Below, piece after piece: positions 1-8,345 of a DNA stretch of 64,000 bases. The stretch is from assembly GCF_029892045.1 (NCBI RefSeq), contig NZ_CP120367.1:496001-560000 (forward strand), in the 5' to 3' direction. Every line of letters starts with the position of its first letter. Position 1 is the first letter of the stretch. Under the pieces are notes generated by a model. It worked only from the letters and a program-made list of their open reading frames with translations, did not search any database and was not told the DNA's origin. The position numbers and the translations under genes are program-made. The DNA comes from Sinorhizobium numidicum. Its GTDB lineage: Bacteria; Pseudomonadota; Alphaproteobacteria; Rhizobiales; Rhizobiaceae.

Positions 1-47
1 ATAACTGCCCGCGCTGTGCTATTCTAGGCCCATTGGGCGGGCACAAG

Positions 48-404
48 ATGAACTTCGTACGCGGCCTTTTTCGACTGTGGCTGATCGCCTCTTTGCTTTG
101 GATGGTGACGCTTGTTGTCTACGTAGAAATCGAAGGACGGCGGCGGGACGTGGCAGATGGCGGCTCCGTCTTCGTGAAGGGTTGGGCAGTGATCGCTGAC
201 GGTTGGAAAGCCGAACGAGAGGTGGCAGCCATGAGGGAAGTGGCGGCTGCGTCCGGGGGGATGAACATTGTCGTGCCAGACGAGACTTCGAAGCGAATTC
301 GAAACGGCAAGGAAGTACAGAATGCTGCTTTGCTCTTCGGCGGCATGCTGCTGGGTCCGCCACTTATCCTGCTTGTCCTAGGAGCTTGGGTTATCCATGG
401 TTAA
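48..404 (+). CDS. Small membrane protein of unknown function
   Basis: A 118-residue protein if started at the ATG at 48; a TTG at 33 would add five residues. A hydrophobic segment at about residues 7-28 and another near the C-terminus (about 93-115) flank a charged, Ala/Glu-rich middle that probably faces the periplasm. I do not recognise a named family. It stands alone: the next gene on the same strand begins 160 bases later. The two membrane spans and even codon usage support a real gene, but no function can be assigned from sequence. Confidence 0.55.
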   Translation: MNFVRGLFRLWLIASLLWMVTLVVYVEIEGRRRDVADGGSVFVKGWAVIADGWKAEREVAAMREVAAASGGMNIVVPDETSKRIRNGKEVQNAALLFGGMLLGPPLILLVLGAWVIHG

Positions 405-566
405 GGCCTTCTCGGCAGATTTGGAGGCGGCTTGCTGGTTCATGATTTGGCGTTTGCCGCAAAGCCTTAGCGACATCGGGTTTTTGCCGTCAGTGCGACG
501 GGTCCGACCGCTGCTTTTCGCCCACAATCCGTTTGTATAGATCGAACTGACACACGTGGCCATTCA

Positions 567-935
567 ATGAAGTTCGTGAACCCACTGCCTTTCGTAAGCG
601 ACATGGCTCGCTCAAAACAATTCTACTCCGAAGTCATGGGCCTTCGGATTTTGGAGGATCACGGTGATTTCGTCCGCTTTGATATTGGCTTCGCTCTGCA
701 TGATGGAAAGTCACTGCGTCAGACGGTGTTTGGCAACGCATCGGACGTAGACCGCCCCTACGGACGGCTAAACCTTATACTTTGTTTTGAGATCGAAGAC
801 ATCGATTCAGCGTTCGAGCGCATCGCCGAAAAAGTCGAACTCATCCACGAGGTAAGACGAGAGAGTTGGGGACAGCGCGTTTTCAGATTCTTCGACCCGG
901 ACCGGCACATCGTGGAGATAGGCGAGCCGCAGTGA
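567..935 (+). CDS. VOC (glyoxalase/bleomycin-resistance) family protein
   Basis: A 122-residue single-module vicinal-oxygen-chelate protein. The N-terminus has the usual NPLPFVSDMARSKQFYSEV pattern (first beta strand plus helix with F-Y), and the C-terminus has FDPDRHIVEIGEP, the classic DPDGxxxEl ending that supplies a metal-binding Glu. Members are metal-dependent lyases, dioxygenases or drug-binding proteins; the substrate cannot be read here. Length is typical of a one-domain member that dimerises. No strong ribosome binding site precedes the ATG and no partner gene is adjacent on the same strand. Confidence 0.8.
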   Translation: MKFVNPLPFVSDMARSKQFYSEVMGLRILEDHGDFVRFDIGFALHDGKSLRQTVFGNASDVDRPYGRLNLILCFEIEDIDSAFERIAEKVELIHEVRRESWGQRVFRFFDPDRHIVEIGEPQ

Positions 936-1031
936 CGGCTGAAATTCTGCGGCGAAGGCCCAAGGAGGCCGTTGACTTGCTCCCGCCGCGTCCCAGTCGC
1001 GGCGGTGAAGTTCCTGACCTTCGGCTTCGTC

Positions 1032-1928
1032 TCAGCACAGATGATGCCTGGCTGCGGTCGTGATCTCGCGCGTCAGGTCAACCAGCCGGTCAGCGGCGAG
1101 ACGATTGATCTGCCAATACAGGGGAACGTCCAGTGGCGTTCCCGGGATCAGCTCGACCAGCCGCCCGGAGTCCAGGTGCTCGCGCACGAGCAGGGCCGGG
1201 TTCATGCCCCATCCCATGCCGGAAAGGCTGGCCTCGATGAAACCTTGCGTCGAAGGCAGCCAATGGGTCGGCGGGGTGAGGTCTTCGCCGAACACCTGAC
1301 GAATCCACCGGCTCTGGAGCCTGTCCTTCTGATTGAAGGTCAAGGCGGGCGCATTGCCGACCGCCTCTGCCCTGACGCCCTGCGGGAAATGCCGGGCGAT
1401 GAAATCGTGGCTCGCCGTCGCATGATAGCGGAGCGCGCCGAGAAACATGCGCCGGCAGCCCTGAACCGGCTTTTCCAGGCTGGTGACGGCCGCGATCACC
1501 CGCCCCCGCTGCAACCATTCGGCGGTATGGTCCTCGTCATCGATCGCGATGTTCAAGAGATACCCGGAACGTCGGGCGAAGTTGGATACGGGCGCCAGGA
1601 ACCAGGTGCCGAGACTGTCGGCATTCGTCGCGATGTGGAGCGTCACCCTCGGTTCGGGTTCCGCCGGATCGACGAGGGCGGGCAGATGCTCGAACAGCTC
1701 GGCCTCGAGAATGCCGACATTCTCCATATGCCGGCAGAGCCATTCTCCCTTCTCCGTCGCGGTGCAGGGATTGCCCCTGGCGATCAGCACGATGCCGAGG
1801 CGTTCCTCAAGGTGTTTGACGCGCTGCGACACGGCCGAGGGCGTCACGTTGAGAAGGGATGCGGCCTTTTCGAAGCTGCCTGTTTGAACCACCGCCGAAA
1901 CGGCGCGCAGAGCGGAATAGTCGAGCAT
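1032..1928 (-). CDS. argP: LysR-family regulator, ArgP/LysG type
   Basis: A 298-residue LysR-type activator. The N-terminal helix-turn-helix (about residues 2-60) reads LDYSALRAVSAVVQTGSFEKAA with TPSAVSQRVKHLEERLG, a pattern specific to the ArgP/LysG branch, and a periplasmic-binding-protein-like effector domain follows. In this branch the regulator binds lysine or arginine and switches on a divergently transcribed basic-amino-acid exporter. That is the arrangement here: the exporter starts 101 bases away on the other strand, with palindromic sequence between. Length and start (ATG at 1928) fit the family. A large open frame on the opposite strand is a shadow of this gene. Confidence 0.88.
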   Translation of the reverse strand: MLDYSALRAVSAVVQTGSFEKAASLLNVTPSAVSQRVKHLEERLGIVLIARGNPCTATEKGEWLCRHMENVGILEAELFEHLPALVDPAEPEPRVTLHIATNADSLGTWFLAPVSNFARRSGYLLNIAIDDEDHTAEWLQRGRVIAAVTSLEKPVQGCRRMFLGALRYHATASHDFIARHFPQGVRAEAVGNAPALTFNQKDRLQSRWIRQVFGEDLTPPTHWLPSTQGFIEASLSGMGWGMNPALLVREHLDSGRLVELIPGTPLDVPLYWQINRLAADRLVDLTREITTAARHHLC

Positions 1929-1968
1929 GGCTTAGCTTTGCTTAATCGGAGTTAGCAGCATTAACTAT

Positions 1969-1980
1969 CCTGAATTCAGG
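1969..1980. promoter_or_regulatory. Palindrome in the argP/exporter intergenic region
   Basis: A perfect 12-base palindrome, CCTGAATTCAGG, lies in the 101-base divergent spacer. Just to its left, TTAAT and ATTAA half-sites at 1942-1964 are spaced like a LysR T-N11-A box. LysR-type regulators commonly bind such sites between their own gene and the target. Seen directly: the palindromes; inferred: that they are the operator. Confidence 0.4.
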
Positions 1981-2029
1981 AGACGCGATAGCGGAAAGGC
2001 TCACGGGATTTCGGGAGCGGTTTTCAGGC

Positions 2030-2632
2030 ATGAATTTTCCGATTTATGGCGCAGGCCTGATGATGGGGCTTAGCCTGATCGTCGCGATCGGCGCGCAGAA
2101 TGCGTTCGTGCTCCGCCAGGGCCTGCGCAACGAGCATGTGTTCGCCATCTGCCTCGCATGTGGATTGTCCGACGCCGTGCTGATCACGCTCGGCGTGACC
2201 GGTTTCCGGCAGATTGCCGCATTGCTGCCATGGCTCGACCCGGTCATGCGCTATGGAGGAGCGGCGTTCTTGATCTGGTACGGAGCGAAAAGCCTCTATT
2301 CCGCCTTCCGTTCGTCGGGAGCGCTGACCGTGCAGGAGGCGGGCTCATCGAGCCTTCGGAAAACGCTCATCACCTGCCTTGCGCTCACCTGGCTCAATCC
2401 GCACGTCTACCTCGATACGGTTGTGCTGCTCGGTACCATCTCGAAGCGGTTTACCGGACACGAGGTTTCGTTTGCGGGCGGAGCCGCGACGGGCTCGTTC
2501 CTGTTCTTCTTCTCGCTCGGTTACGGCGCGACCTTGTTGCGGCCGATCTTTTTGAAACCGGCAGCATGGCGCGCTCTGGAGACCCTTGTCGCTCTTACAA
2601 TGTGGATGATCGCCTTCAAGCTGTTGAGCTAG
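2030..2632 (+). CDS. LysE/ArgO-family basic amino acid exporter
   Basis: A 200-residue inner-membrane protein with about six hydrophobic spans. The N-terminus carries the LysE/ArgO signature GLMMGLSLIVAIGAQNAFVLRQGL, and TWLNPHVYLDT in the middle is the second conserved LysE motif (NPxxxxD). Family members export lysine, arginine or toxic analogues such as canavanine using the proton gradient. The divergent ArgP-type regulator next door strongly supports basic amino acid efflux. The ATG at 2030 follows a GGAGCGG-type ribosome binding region. Confidence 0.9.
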   Translation: MNFPIYGAGLMMGLSLIVAIGAQNAFVLRQGLRNEHVFAICLACGLSDAVLITLGVTGFRQIAALLPWLDPVMRYGGAAFLIWYGAKSLYSAFRSSGALTVQEAGSSSLRKTLITCLALTWLNPHVYLDTVVLLGTISKRFTGHEVSFAGGAATGSFLFFFSLGYGATLLRPIFLKPAAWRALETLVALTMWMIAFKLLS

Positions 2633-2693
2633 ATGCAGGAGCCGGTTTGTACGCTATGGTTCGACCGACCTTCATGAATCACCAACAGCAGGA

Positions 2694-3344
2694 GTGGGCC
2701 TCAGATTGTCCTCCGAACTCCACCATCTCCTCATCGTCTATACCGCTTATGTGATCGCAGCCGGGAGCCCCGGTCCCAGCAATATGCGGATCATGGGGGT
2801 GGCGATGCATAGCGGAAGACGTGCGGCCCTCATGCTCGCTGCCGGCGTCGTCAGCGGTTCGATTTTCTGGGGTGCAATGGCTGCAACAGGTGTCTCCGCG
2901 GTTCTGACCCGTTATGCGGAGGCGCTGATCGTTCTCAAAATCTTCGGCGGCCTTTATCTCCTCTATCTCGCCTTCAAGGCTGGTAAAGCCGCGCTTGCTT
3001 CCGACGCCCAGGCTGCTGCGCATACGGGGCCGAACGGTGCCGCATTGTCGGGAGCAGATCTCTATCGGCGCGGATTGCTCATGCATCTTAGCAATCCAAA
3101 ATCGATCCTTGCTTGGATCGCCCTTGTAACGCTTGGACTTGGGCCGGACTCGTCATGGCATACGCTTGCTGCGATCCTCGGCGGTTGCGCGGTGCTGAGC
3201 GTCACCATCTTTTGCGGTTATGCGATCATCTTCTCGACCGCACCCATGGTGCGCCTGTACCGTCGCGTGAGGCGCTGGATCGAGGGGCTTCTGGCCGTGT
3301 GTTTTGGCTTTGCCGGTCTCCGGCTGCTGTTATCGCGCGCATAA
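2694..3344 (+). CDS. LysE/RhtB-family amino acid exporter
   Basis: A 216-residue RhtB-type translocator. SPGPSNM near residue 27 is the hallmark SPGP motif of the RhtB/threonine branch, and LSNPKSILAW is the second conserved motif. About six membrane spans. The family exports neutral amino acids such as threonine, homoserine or leucine. The GTG at 2694 directly follows CAGGAG, a good ribosome binding site; a TTG at 2706 is the alternative. It lies 61 bases after the first exporter and 17 bases before a DapA-like remnant, so the three may once have been one amino-acid operon. Confidence 0.87.
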   Translation: MGLRLSSELHHLLIVYTAYVIAAGSPGPSNMRIMGVAMHSGRRAALMLAAGVVSGSIFWGAMAATGVSAVLTRYAEALIVLKIFGGLYLLYLAFKAGKAALASDAQAAAHTGPNGAALSGADLYRRGLLMHLSNPKSILAWIALVTLGLGPDSSWHTLAAILGGCAVLSVTIFCGYAIIFSTAPMVRLYRRVRRWIEGLLAVCFGFAGLRLLLSRA

Positions 3345-3361
3345 GACCTAAGGGGAGCACC

Positions 3362-3778
3362 ATGAAATTGTTCGCTGGCCTTTCGGCTTTTTCCATCACG
3401 CCTGCGGATGCGTCGGGGCATGTCGATACGGGAGCGCTCGCGCGGCTCCTCGAACGGATATCTGCGGCCGGTGCCGACTCGATCGGACTGCTCGGGAGCA
3501 CAGGCGGTTACGCCTTTCTGTCGAGGCACGAGCGACAGCGCGCCGTCGAGGCGGCCATGGAGTGCGTTGGCGGCAAGATGCCGGTCATCGTCGGCGTCGG
3601 CGCGCTAACAACCGACGAGGCTCAGGCGCTTGCCCGCGACGCAAGGAAGGCGGGGGCGAATGGTCTCCTGTTGGCCCCCATGTCCTATACGCCCCTGACG
3701 GAAGAGGAGGTTTTTCAGCATATTTCCGCGGTTTGCGTGGAGAGGACTTTCCTCCTCCTTCGGGATCGTGTGCTCTGA
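3362..3778 (+). pseudogene. Truncated dihydrodipicolinate synthase-family (DapA/NanA) gene
   Basis: The first about 124 residues match the DapA superfamily TIM barrel: LFAGLSAFSITP at the start, GLLGSTGGYAFLS (GSTGE-type phosphate-binding loop) and AGANGLLLAPMSYTPLTEEEVF. After about 3733 the homology stops and the frame ends after a further fifteen unrelated residues. Normal length is about 290-300 residues; the catalytic Tyr and the Schiff-base Lys of the second half are missing. So this is an inactive 5' fragment, 17 bases after the RhtB exporter, with a good AGGGGAGC ribosome binding site before ATG 3362. Similar pairs of RhtB exporter and DapA-like lyase occur in rhizobia, so a deletion probably removed the rest. 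Confidence 0.75.
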
Positions 3779-3927
3779 CGTCGTTCCGACGCGCACACCC
3801 GCTCCCAATGACCGCTTCCGCTCACCATCCTTCTGCGACCTCCGAGGAAGGTGAAAGCTCGAGCCATTGCCGATGTCGAAGACCATGGGCTAGAAGTGGC
3901 AGCAACTGATATCAAGAGGAACATGTC

Positions 3928-4281
3928 ATGCAAGGGAGATCGGCACTCCTTGACCGCGCGCAATGGGCTGAAAAAGAGGAAGTTTGGCAGGGCCAGTTTG
4001 AGGGAAACGTATTTGGCACCAACGTCTCAGTTATGTTCTATACCACTGATGAAGTCGGCCGCGGCCCTAAACTCCACAAGCATCCGTATGATGAAGTCTT
4101 TATCGTTCGCCAAGGCCGGGCTTTATTTACTGTTGGAGACCAGCAGCTAGAAGCCACTGCGGGGCAAATCGTCTTCGGGCCCGCCAACACGCCACACAAA
4201 TTCATAAATCTAGGTCCCGGTCGCCTGGAGACGACAGATCTCCATGTCACAGACAAATTTGCGCAAGAGGACCTCGAGTAG
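3928..4281 (+). CDS. Small cupin-domain protein
   Basis: A 117-residue single-cupin beta-barrel protein. Cupin motif 1 is visible as LHKHPYDEVFIVRQG (two His and Glu metal ligands, then the conserved Gly) and motif 2 as GPANTPHKFINLG (third His). Such proteins bind one metal ion and serve as isomerases, dioxygenases or sensors; the substrate is unknown. AAGAGGAA upstream of the ATG is a fair ribosome binding site. It is complete, in contrast to two broken cupin genes elsewhere in the window (20055-20360 and 62236-62396). Confidence 0.82.
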   Translation: MQGRSALLDRAQWAEKEEVWQGQFEGNVFGTNVSVMFYTTDEVGRGPKLHKHPYDEVFIVRQGRALFTVGDQQLEATAGQIVFGPANTPHKFINLGPGRLETTDLHVTDKFAQEDLE

Positions 4282-4425
4282 CAATCGCCTCTCCACCCGA
4301 CGCGACGGACGGCAACCGGAAAGATCGACCCATTGCTGCTGCTCGTGGGATACGGACCGGAATTTCCGGTGCGTCCCATTGCGGACGTTACATTTGTTGG
4401 CAGGCGGGAATGATCCGCGTTTGTG

Positions 4426-4950
4426 TCACCCCTCTGACGCCGCTCTCGCCAAGGGGTGCTCTACCAGCCGGTCGATGGTAAAGGCGCGGGCCGCCGTCTC
4501 GCGAACCCTGCCTTCGACCTCCGGGGAAAGCTCCGCCGGCGCTTTCAGCGGCGCTCCGTTCTCATCGATATACTTGGCGTTATAGCTGTAGAAGCCGTGG
4601 CTTTCGGCCGGCACGACCTCGCTGGGATGGGAGACGAAGAGGCCGCCTTTCGTATCTTCCAGCACGCTGCATTCGATTTCGCGCCCGGCAATGAACTCTT
4701 CGGCGAGCAGCTTGCGGTCATGCCCAAACTCCTCGGCGAGCGCCGGTTCCGGCAAAAGCACCAGGGAAGCAGGCTGGTGACCGAGCTGCCCGGCCTCGGC
4801 TGCTCGTATCCAGCGGAAAAGCAGGTTGCTGTTGACGCCGCGCCTGCACGCCACCTCCGCAACCGAATTGCCGGGAAACTGCGCTTCTTCAACAATTCGC
4901 CATTTTGTCTTCCACCGACCAAATTTGTCGGCCGCGCTTCGTCGCCTCAC
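4426..4950 (-). pseudogene. Chimera: IS66-type TnpA N-terminus fused to D-Ala-D-Ala ligase fragment
   Basis: The open frame (174 codons, GTG start at 4950) joins two unrelated pieces. Residues about 10-70 resemble the small TnpA protein of IS66-family elements: WRIVEEAQFPGNSVAEVACRR then LLFRWIRAAEAGQLG, a helix-turn-helix. From about residue 70 onward it resembles the ATP-grasp part of D-alanine-D-alanine ligase: KLLAEEFIAGREIECSVLED and FYSYNAKYIDENGAPL. Both ends of the ligase are missing, including the C-terminal catalytic region, so no ligase activity is expected. It most likely arose by IS-related recombination into a ddl-like gene. Whether the in-frame fusion is expressed is unknown. 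Confidence 0.7.
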
Positions 4951-4976
4951 TCATTCCCGACATCAGATACCGCCTT

Positions 4977-5004
4977 AGTGTCCACTTAGCACTTGGTGGA
5001 CACT
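4977..5004. repeat. Inverted repeat next to IS remnant
   Basis: AGTGTCCAC at 4977-4985 is repeated inverted as GTGGACACT at 4996-5004 around a 10-base spacer. It sits 27 bases upstream of the IS66-like fragment. It could be two abutting IS ends, a hairpin or an operator; the sequence does not decide. Confidence 0.45.
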
Positions 5005-5543
5005 ATCAGGGCGGTGCCCGGTAGGCGATCACCACCCCACGTTTACCAACATGGGATCGGAACAGACGAATTCAACAAACGGCCGCCCGCCCACCCGTCG
5101 CGCTCAGCACCGGCATACGCAGTGAACGGCTCGATTGAGGCCATTGCGGGCATTGTGCGCTGTCGCTCGCGCTACACAACATTGCATCGGCTTCTGTGGA
5201 GGAGACGCGACGGCTAACTATGGCCGATCTCCGAACTCGCCAAAGACGCTGATACAGAAGATGGGCGATTTGAAGCGATGGAGCAGTTGGTGCGCAAGGT
5301 TCGGGCACGATTTCGGAAAGCGCACCGACTTGGTCGAAAACAAGATGAAGGCGCCCCGGCGGGAAAAACAGGTACAGATTGTAGGACGAAAAACAGAACC
5401 GCTATTGCCGGTAGAGCCAAAATGGGCGACCGTCGGCGTCTGGAACAAGCGCGAGGAGCACCGAGTCGGGTTGTACAGTGGTATCATGATGCGGCTTGGC
5501 CGCAGGCGCAGTAGCCGAACGAGGAGCGGAGGCTATAGCGGGA
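5005..5543. other. Gene-free stretch before the secretin gene
   Basis: About 540 bases with several short overlapping frames but none with a recognisable domain, ribosome binding site or conserved motif. It probably holds the secretin promoter near its right end; no clear promoter elements can be named. Confidence 0.4.
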
Positions 5544-7031
5544 ATGTTTAAGGAAATGAACAAGGGCGCGGCGAGAGCCAGAACCCTCGCGGCGGTAGCC
5601 GCGGCAGTGATCGCCTATGGTTGTTGGGGCCTCGGTTTTGTCGGCCCCGCCGGTGCCCAGGAAAAATTCGTGAGCCTCACAGGTTCAGTTCAGCAGGTGA
5701 CATTGCCGCCGAACGATACGATGACGATTAGGACCGGCCGGCCCTTCGGCGATCTGGTGATCGGAAGCGCCGAACTGATCGACGTGGTGCCACTTTCCGA
5801 CAAATCCCTTTTCATTCGCGGCAAGCAGACGGGTGCTACCAATATTTCAGTCTACGACGACGACAGGTCGCTGATCGGCGTCATCGATGTACGCGTCGCC
5901 AGCGATTTCAGCGAAGTGGCAGGCGCCATCCGCGCCGCCGCGCCCTCCGCGCGGGTCAGGGTGTTCAATTCAAACGACCGAATTCGCCTCATGGGTACAG
6001 TGCGAGACGCAGTCGAACTGCAGCGCGTGCTGGAGATTGCACAGTCCTACTCCGAACAACCGGTGCTGAATCAGTTGCGTGTCAGCGATTCCCAGCAGGT
6101 TATGCTGGAGGTTCGGGTGATCGAGGCCTCGCGCCAGACCGGCCGCGACCTTGGGATCGGTTGGTCCGGCCGGGGCAGGAACGGCATCGGCAAGGCGACA
6201 ACTAGCCAGGGCATCGGCGTAGATGACGGCGCGCTCGTGCGCACGCTGGAAGATGCGGCAGGCGCTGCAACGGGCATGCAGCCCTTCGGTCAGTTGATCG
6301 CCAAGGTGTTGGAGATTTCCGGTGGTCAGATCGACATCGTCATTAACGCACTCGAGCAAAAGGGCCTGGTGCGGCGCTTGGCACAGCCGAACCTGATCGC
6401 CATGAGCGGCGAGACGGCGAGCTTCCATGCAGGCGGCGAAGTGCCGATCCAGAGAACAGTTGCGAACGGCGCAACGGTCGCGACCGAAACCGACTATAGA
6501 CCCTTCGGCGTGAGGCTCACCTTCACGCCCGTCGTGCTCGACGGCGGGCTGATCAACCTGAAGATCGAGCCAGAGGTCTCGGAGATCGACACCTCGATCA
6601 ATGTCAATGGCAATCCCGGTTTCATCTCGCGCGCGGCAAGGACGACGGTGGCGCTGCGCGACGGCCAGAGCTTTGCCATGGCCGGCCTGCTGCAATCGGT
6701 GAATGCGAAGGACGTGCAGCAATTGCCGGGGCTGGGCCAGCTTCCCGTCATTGGCGCCCTGTTCCGCTCGACGAGCTTCCTGAAGCGGGAATCCGACCTC
6801 GTCATCGTCGTCACGCCGCATATCGTGCGGCCGTCGTCGCCCAGTGAGGACCTCTACAGCCCGCTCGATCAGACGCGCTCGTCAAATGACGTCGAGCTTT
6901 TCGCGCTTGGCATTCTGGAGGTGGACAAGGACATGCTTCGGCGGTTCCGGGACGGCGAAGGCGTAAAGGGCCCCTATGGCCACCGTCTCGATCTCGATGT
7001 GGGAGGCGACCTTGACGTTTCAAAGAAGTAA
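5544..7031 (+). CDS. cpaC: CpaC/RcpA-type secretin (type II/III secretion superfamily)
   Basis: A 495-residue outer-membrane secretin precursor. A signal peptide ends near GPAGAQ; next comes the pilus-secretin N-terminal domain (VQQVTLPPNDTMTIRTGRPFGDL, about residues 40-110), then a BON-like domain (VRVFNSNDRIRLMGTVRDAVELQ), then the secretin core with VRRLAQPNLIAMSGETASF, GGEVPIQ and FAMAGLLQ. CpaC forms the outer-membrane ring for Flp/Tad pili. None of the Tad ATPases, inner-membrane proteins, prepilin peptidase or pilin is in the window, so this is an orphan secretin. Start: ATG 5544 follows GCGGAGG; ATG 5556 after AAGGAA is the alternative. It overlaps the next gene by 20 bases. Confidence 0.9.
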   Translation: MFKEMNKGAARARTLAAVAAAVIAYGCWGLGFVGPAGAQEKFVSLTGSVQQVTLPPNDTMTIRTGRPFGDLVIGSAELIDVVPLSDKSLFIRGKQTGATNISVYDDDRSLIGVIDVRVASDFSEVAGAIRAAAPSARVRVFNSNDRIRLMGTVRDAVELQRVLEIAQSYSEQPVLNQLRVSDSQQVMLEVRVIEASRQTGRDLGIGWSGRGRNGIGKATTSQGIGVDDGALVRTLEDAAGAATGMQPFGQLIAKVLEISGGQIDIVINALEQKGLVRRLAQPNLIAMSGETASFHAGGEVPIQRTVANGATVATETDYRPFGVRLTFTPVVLDGGLINLKIEPEVSEIDTSINVNGNPGFISRAARTTVALRDGQSFAMAGLLQSVNAKDVQQLPGLGQLPVIGALFRSTSFLKRESDLVIVVTPHIVRPSSPSEDLYSPLDQTRSSNDVELFALGILEVDKDMLRRFRDGEGVKGPYGHRLDLDVGGDLDVSKK

Positions 7032-7335
7032 GCGCGCTTTCGTGATCCTCGTGGGCGCAAGCGTGCTCTCGGGCTGTGCCGACTACATGAATCATCGCGA
7101 CTCGATCACCTTCGGGCTCGGCAACGCCGTCGAAGCTAATAAGGGCATTCACATACGGGATGCTTTCCCGAGAGCTGCGCAGAACACGCACATTGCCAGC
7201 GACGGCAAGGTGATCGACCGCGCCATCCGTAGCTACCAGGGCAGCGGCCAGAGCGGTGCGCCACCACCGCCGACTGCCCTGCTTTTGCCGACCGCGACGC
7301 CGCCGAATGGAACGAATGCAGCCGCACCTCAGTAA
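7012..7335 (+). CDS. Small lipoprotein linked to the secretin
   Basis: A 107-residue protein with a short N-terminal signal and lipobox LSGC about residue 20, so likely a lipid-anchored periplasmic or outer-membrane protein. The TTG at 7012 follows GGGAGGCGACC and is preferred; ATG 6997 is an alternative. It overlaps the end of cpaC, which implies translational coupling. The mature part has a conserved-looking DSITFGLGNAVEANKGIHI segment, then a Pro/Thr-rich tail. Small lipoproteins next to CpaC genes may act as pilotins or secretin partners; that role is an inference. Confidence 0.7.
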   Translation: MTFQRSKRAFVILVGASVLSGCADYMNHRDSITFGLGNAVEANKGIHIRDAFPRAAQNTHIASDGKVIDRAIRSYQGSGQSGAPPPPTALLLPTATPPNGTNAAAPQ

Positions 7336-7507
7336 GCCGGGGTGAATTGAAGAACGGCAAAGAGCGCCGCAAAGAACGCATAGCAGCACGTCATGGCGGA
7401 TGAAACCGCCGCAATTCGAGGGGCATGCCAATGTTGCGTAGTGCTATGAACCGCTTCTGGGGCGACTATCGTGGCATCGCGCTTTTCCAACTCGGAGCAT
7501 TCGTCCG

Positions 7508-8116
7508 ATGAAGGCATGCGAGTGCGACAGCAGCAGGTCGGCGCTACTTGAGGGGCGGGGCATAGGGCGTCGGTTGGCCCAGACCGTTTCGGGTGTTCTT
7601 TCCCTTGGGTTGGCATTCCTTTCGAGCAGCGAAGCGGCGAGCCAGCGGGTGCCGCGGGATCTCGGAATGGCAACCGGCAGGGTGATCACCACCGCGCAGA
7701 CCTATCCAGTAGGCACGATCGTCATTCTCACCAAACAACGGACGCTCGAGCTCGTTCTCTCTCGTAATCGCGCCATCCGCTACACAATCGGCGTTGGCCG
7801 CGATGGATTCCGCTGGAGAGGTGTTGTGAGCGTCGGCCGCAAGGCGGAATGGCCCGACTGGCGGCCGCCTGCCGAGATGAAGGGGCGGACACCGGAGCTG
7901 CCCGCGCTCCTGCCGGCTGGCCCCTTCAACCCGATGGGCGCGCGCGGCATCTATCTTTATCAGGGAGACGCCGACACGCTCTATCGCATCCACGGGACAA
8001 ATGAACAGTCTACGGTCGGCGCCTTTGCATCCTCGGGCTGCTTCCGGATGAGCAATACCGACGTCATTGACCTCTACAAACGGGTGAAGATCGGGGCGAC
8101 CGTGGTTGTGAAATAG
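7508..8116 (+). CDS. L,D-transpeptidase (YkuD/ErfK family)
   Basis: A 202-residue exported protein. A hydrophobic signal spans about residues 22-45; the catalytic YkuD domain ends with the diagnostic motif HGTNEQSTVGAFASSGCFRM, with His162 and nucleophile Cys178. Such enzymes form 3-3 crosslinks in peptidoglycan or attach outer-membrane proteins to it. GGAG lies about ten bases before the ATG. It follows the orphan secretin and lipoprotein in the same direction, 172 bases downstream, so a link between a cell-wall-crossing secretin and local wall remodelling is possible but not shown. Confidence 0.9.
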   Translation: MKACECDSSRSALLEGRGIGRRLAQTVSGVLSLGLAFLSSSEAASQRVPRDLGMATGRVITTAQTYPVGTIVILTKQRTLELVLSRNRAIRYTIGVGRDGFRWRGVVSVGRKAEWPDWRPPAEMKGRTPELPALLPAGPFNPMGARGIYLYQGDADTLYRIHGTNEQSTVGAFASSGCFRMSNTDVIDLYKRVKIGATVVVK

Positions 8117-8345
8117 TTGGAGTGAGGCTGATGGCGAGCGGGTTCATAGGACGCTTTTACAAGCAGCCGACGCAGGTACAATGCAGAGGCCCGGCAGATC
8201 GTCGATTTTGCCCAGAATAGTGCGGCCGCCGTTGCTGCAGAGGCGACCGCCGGAGAGCAGGCGACGCATCGCGTCATCAACGGCCCGGCTTTGTCGGGAT
8301 GCATATTATCGGGGCCTTGGCCCGACTTTCGGCGGAGCAAAATCA

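Noticed and set aside
972..1955. 327-codon open frame on the plus strand
   Set aside because: It lies antisense over the ArgP-type gene, has no recognisable domain, and reflects high GC content.
5970..6821. 283-codon open frame antisense to the secretin gene
   Set aside because: Composition of a GC-rich shadow frame; no domain or ribosome binding site, while the plus strand encodes a clear secretin.
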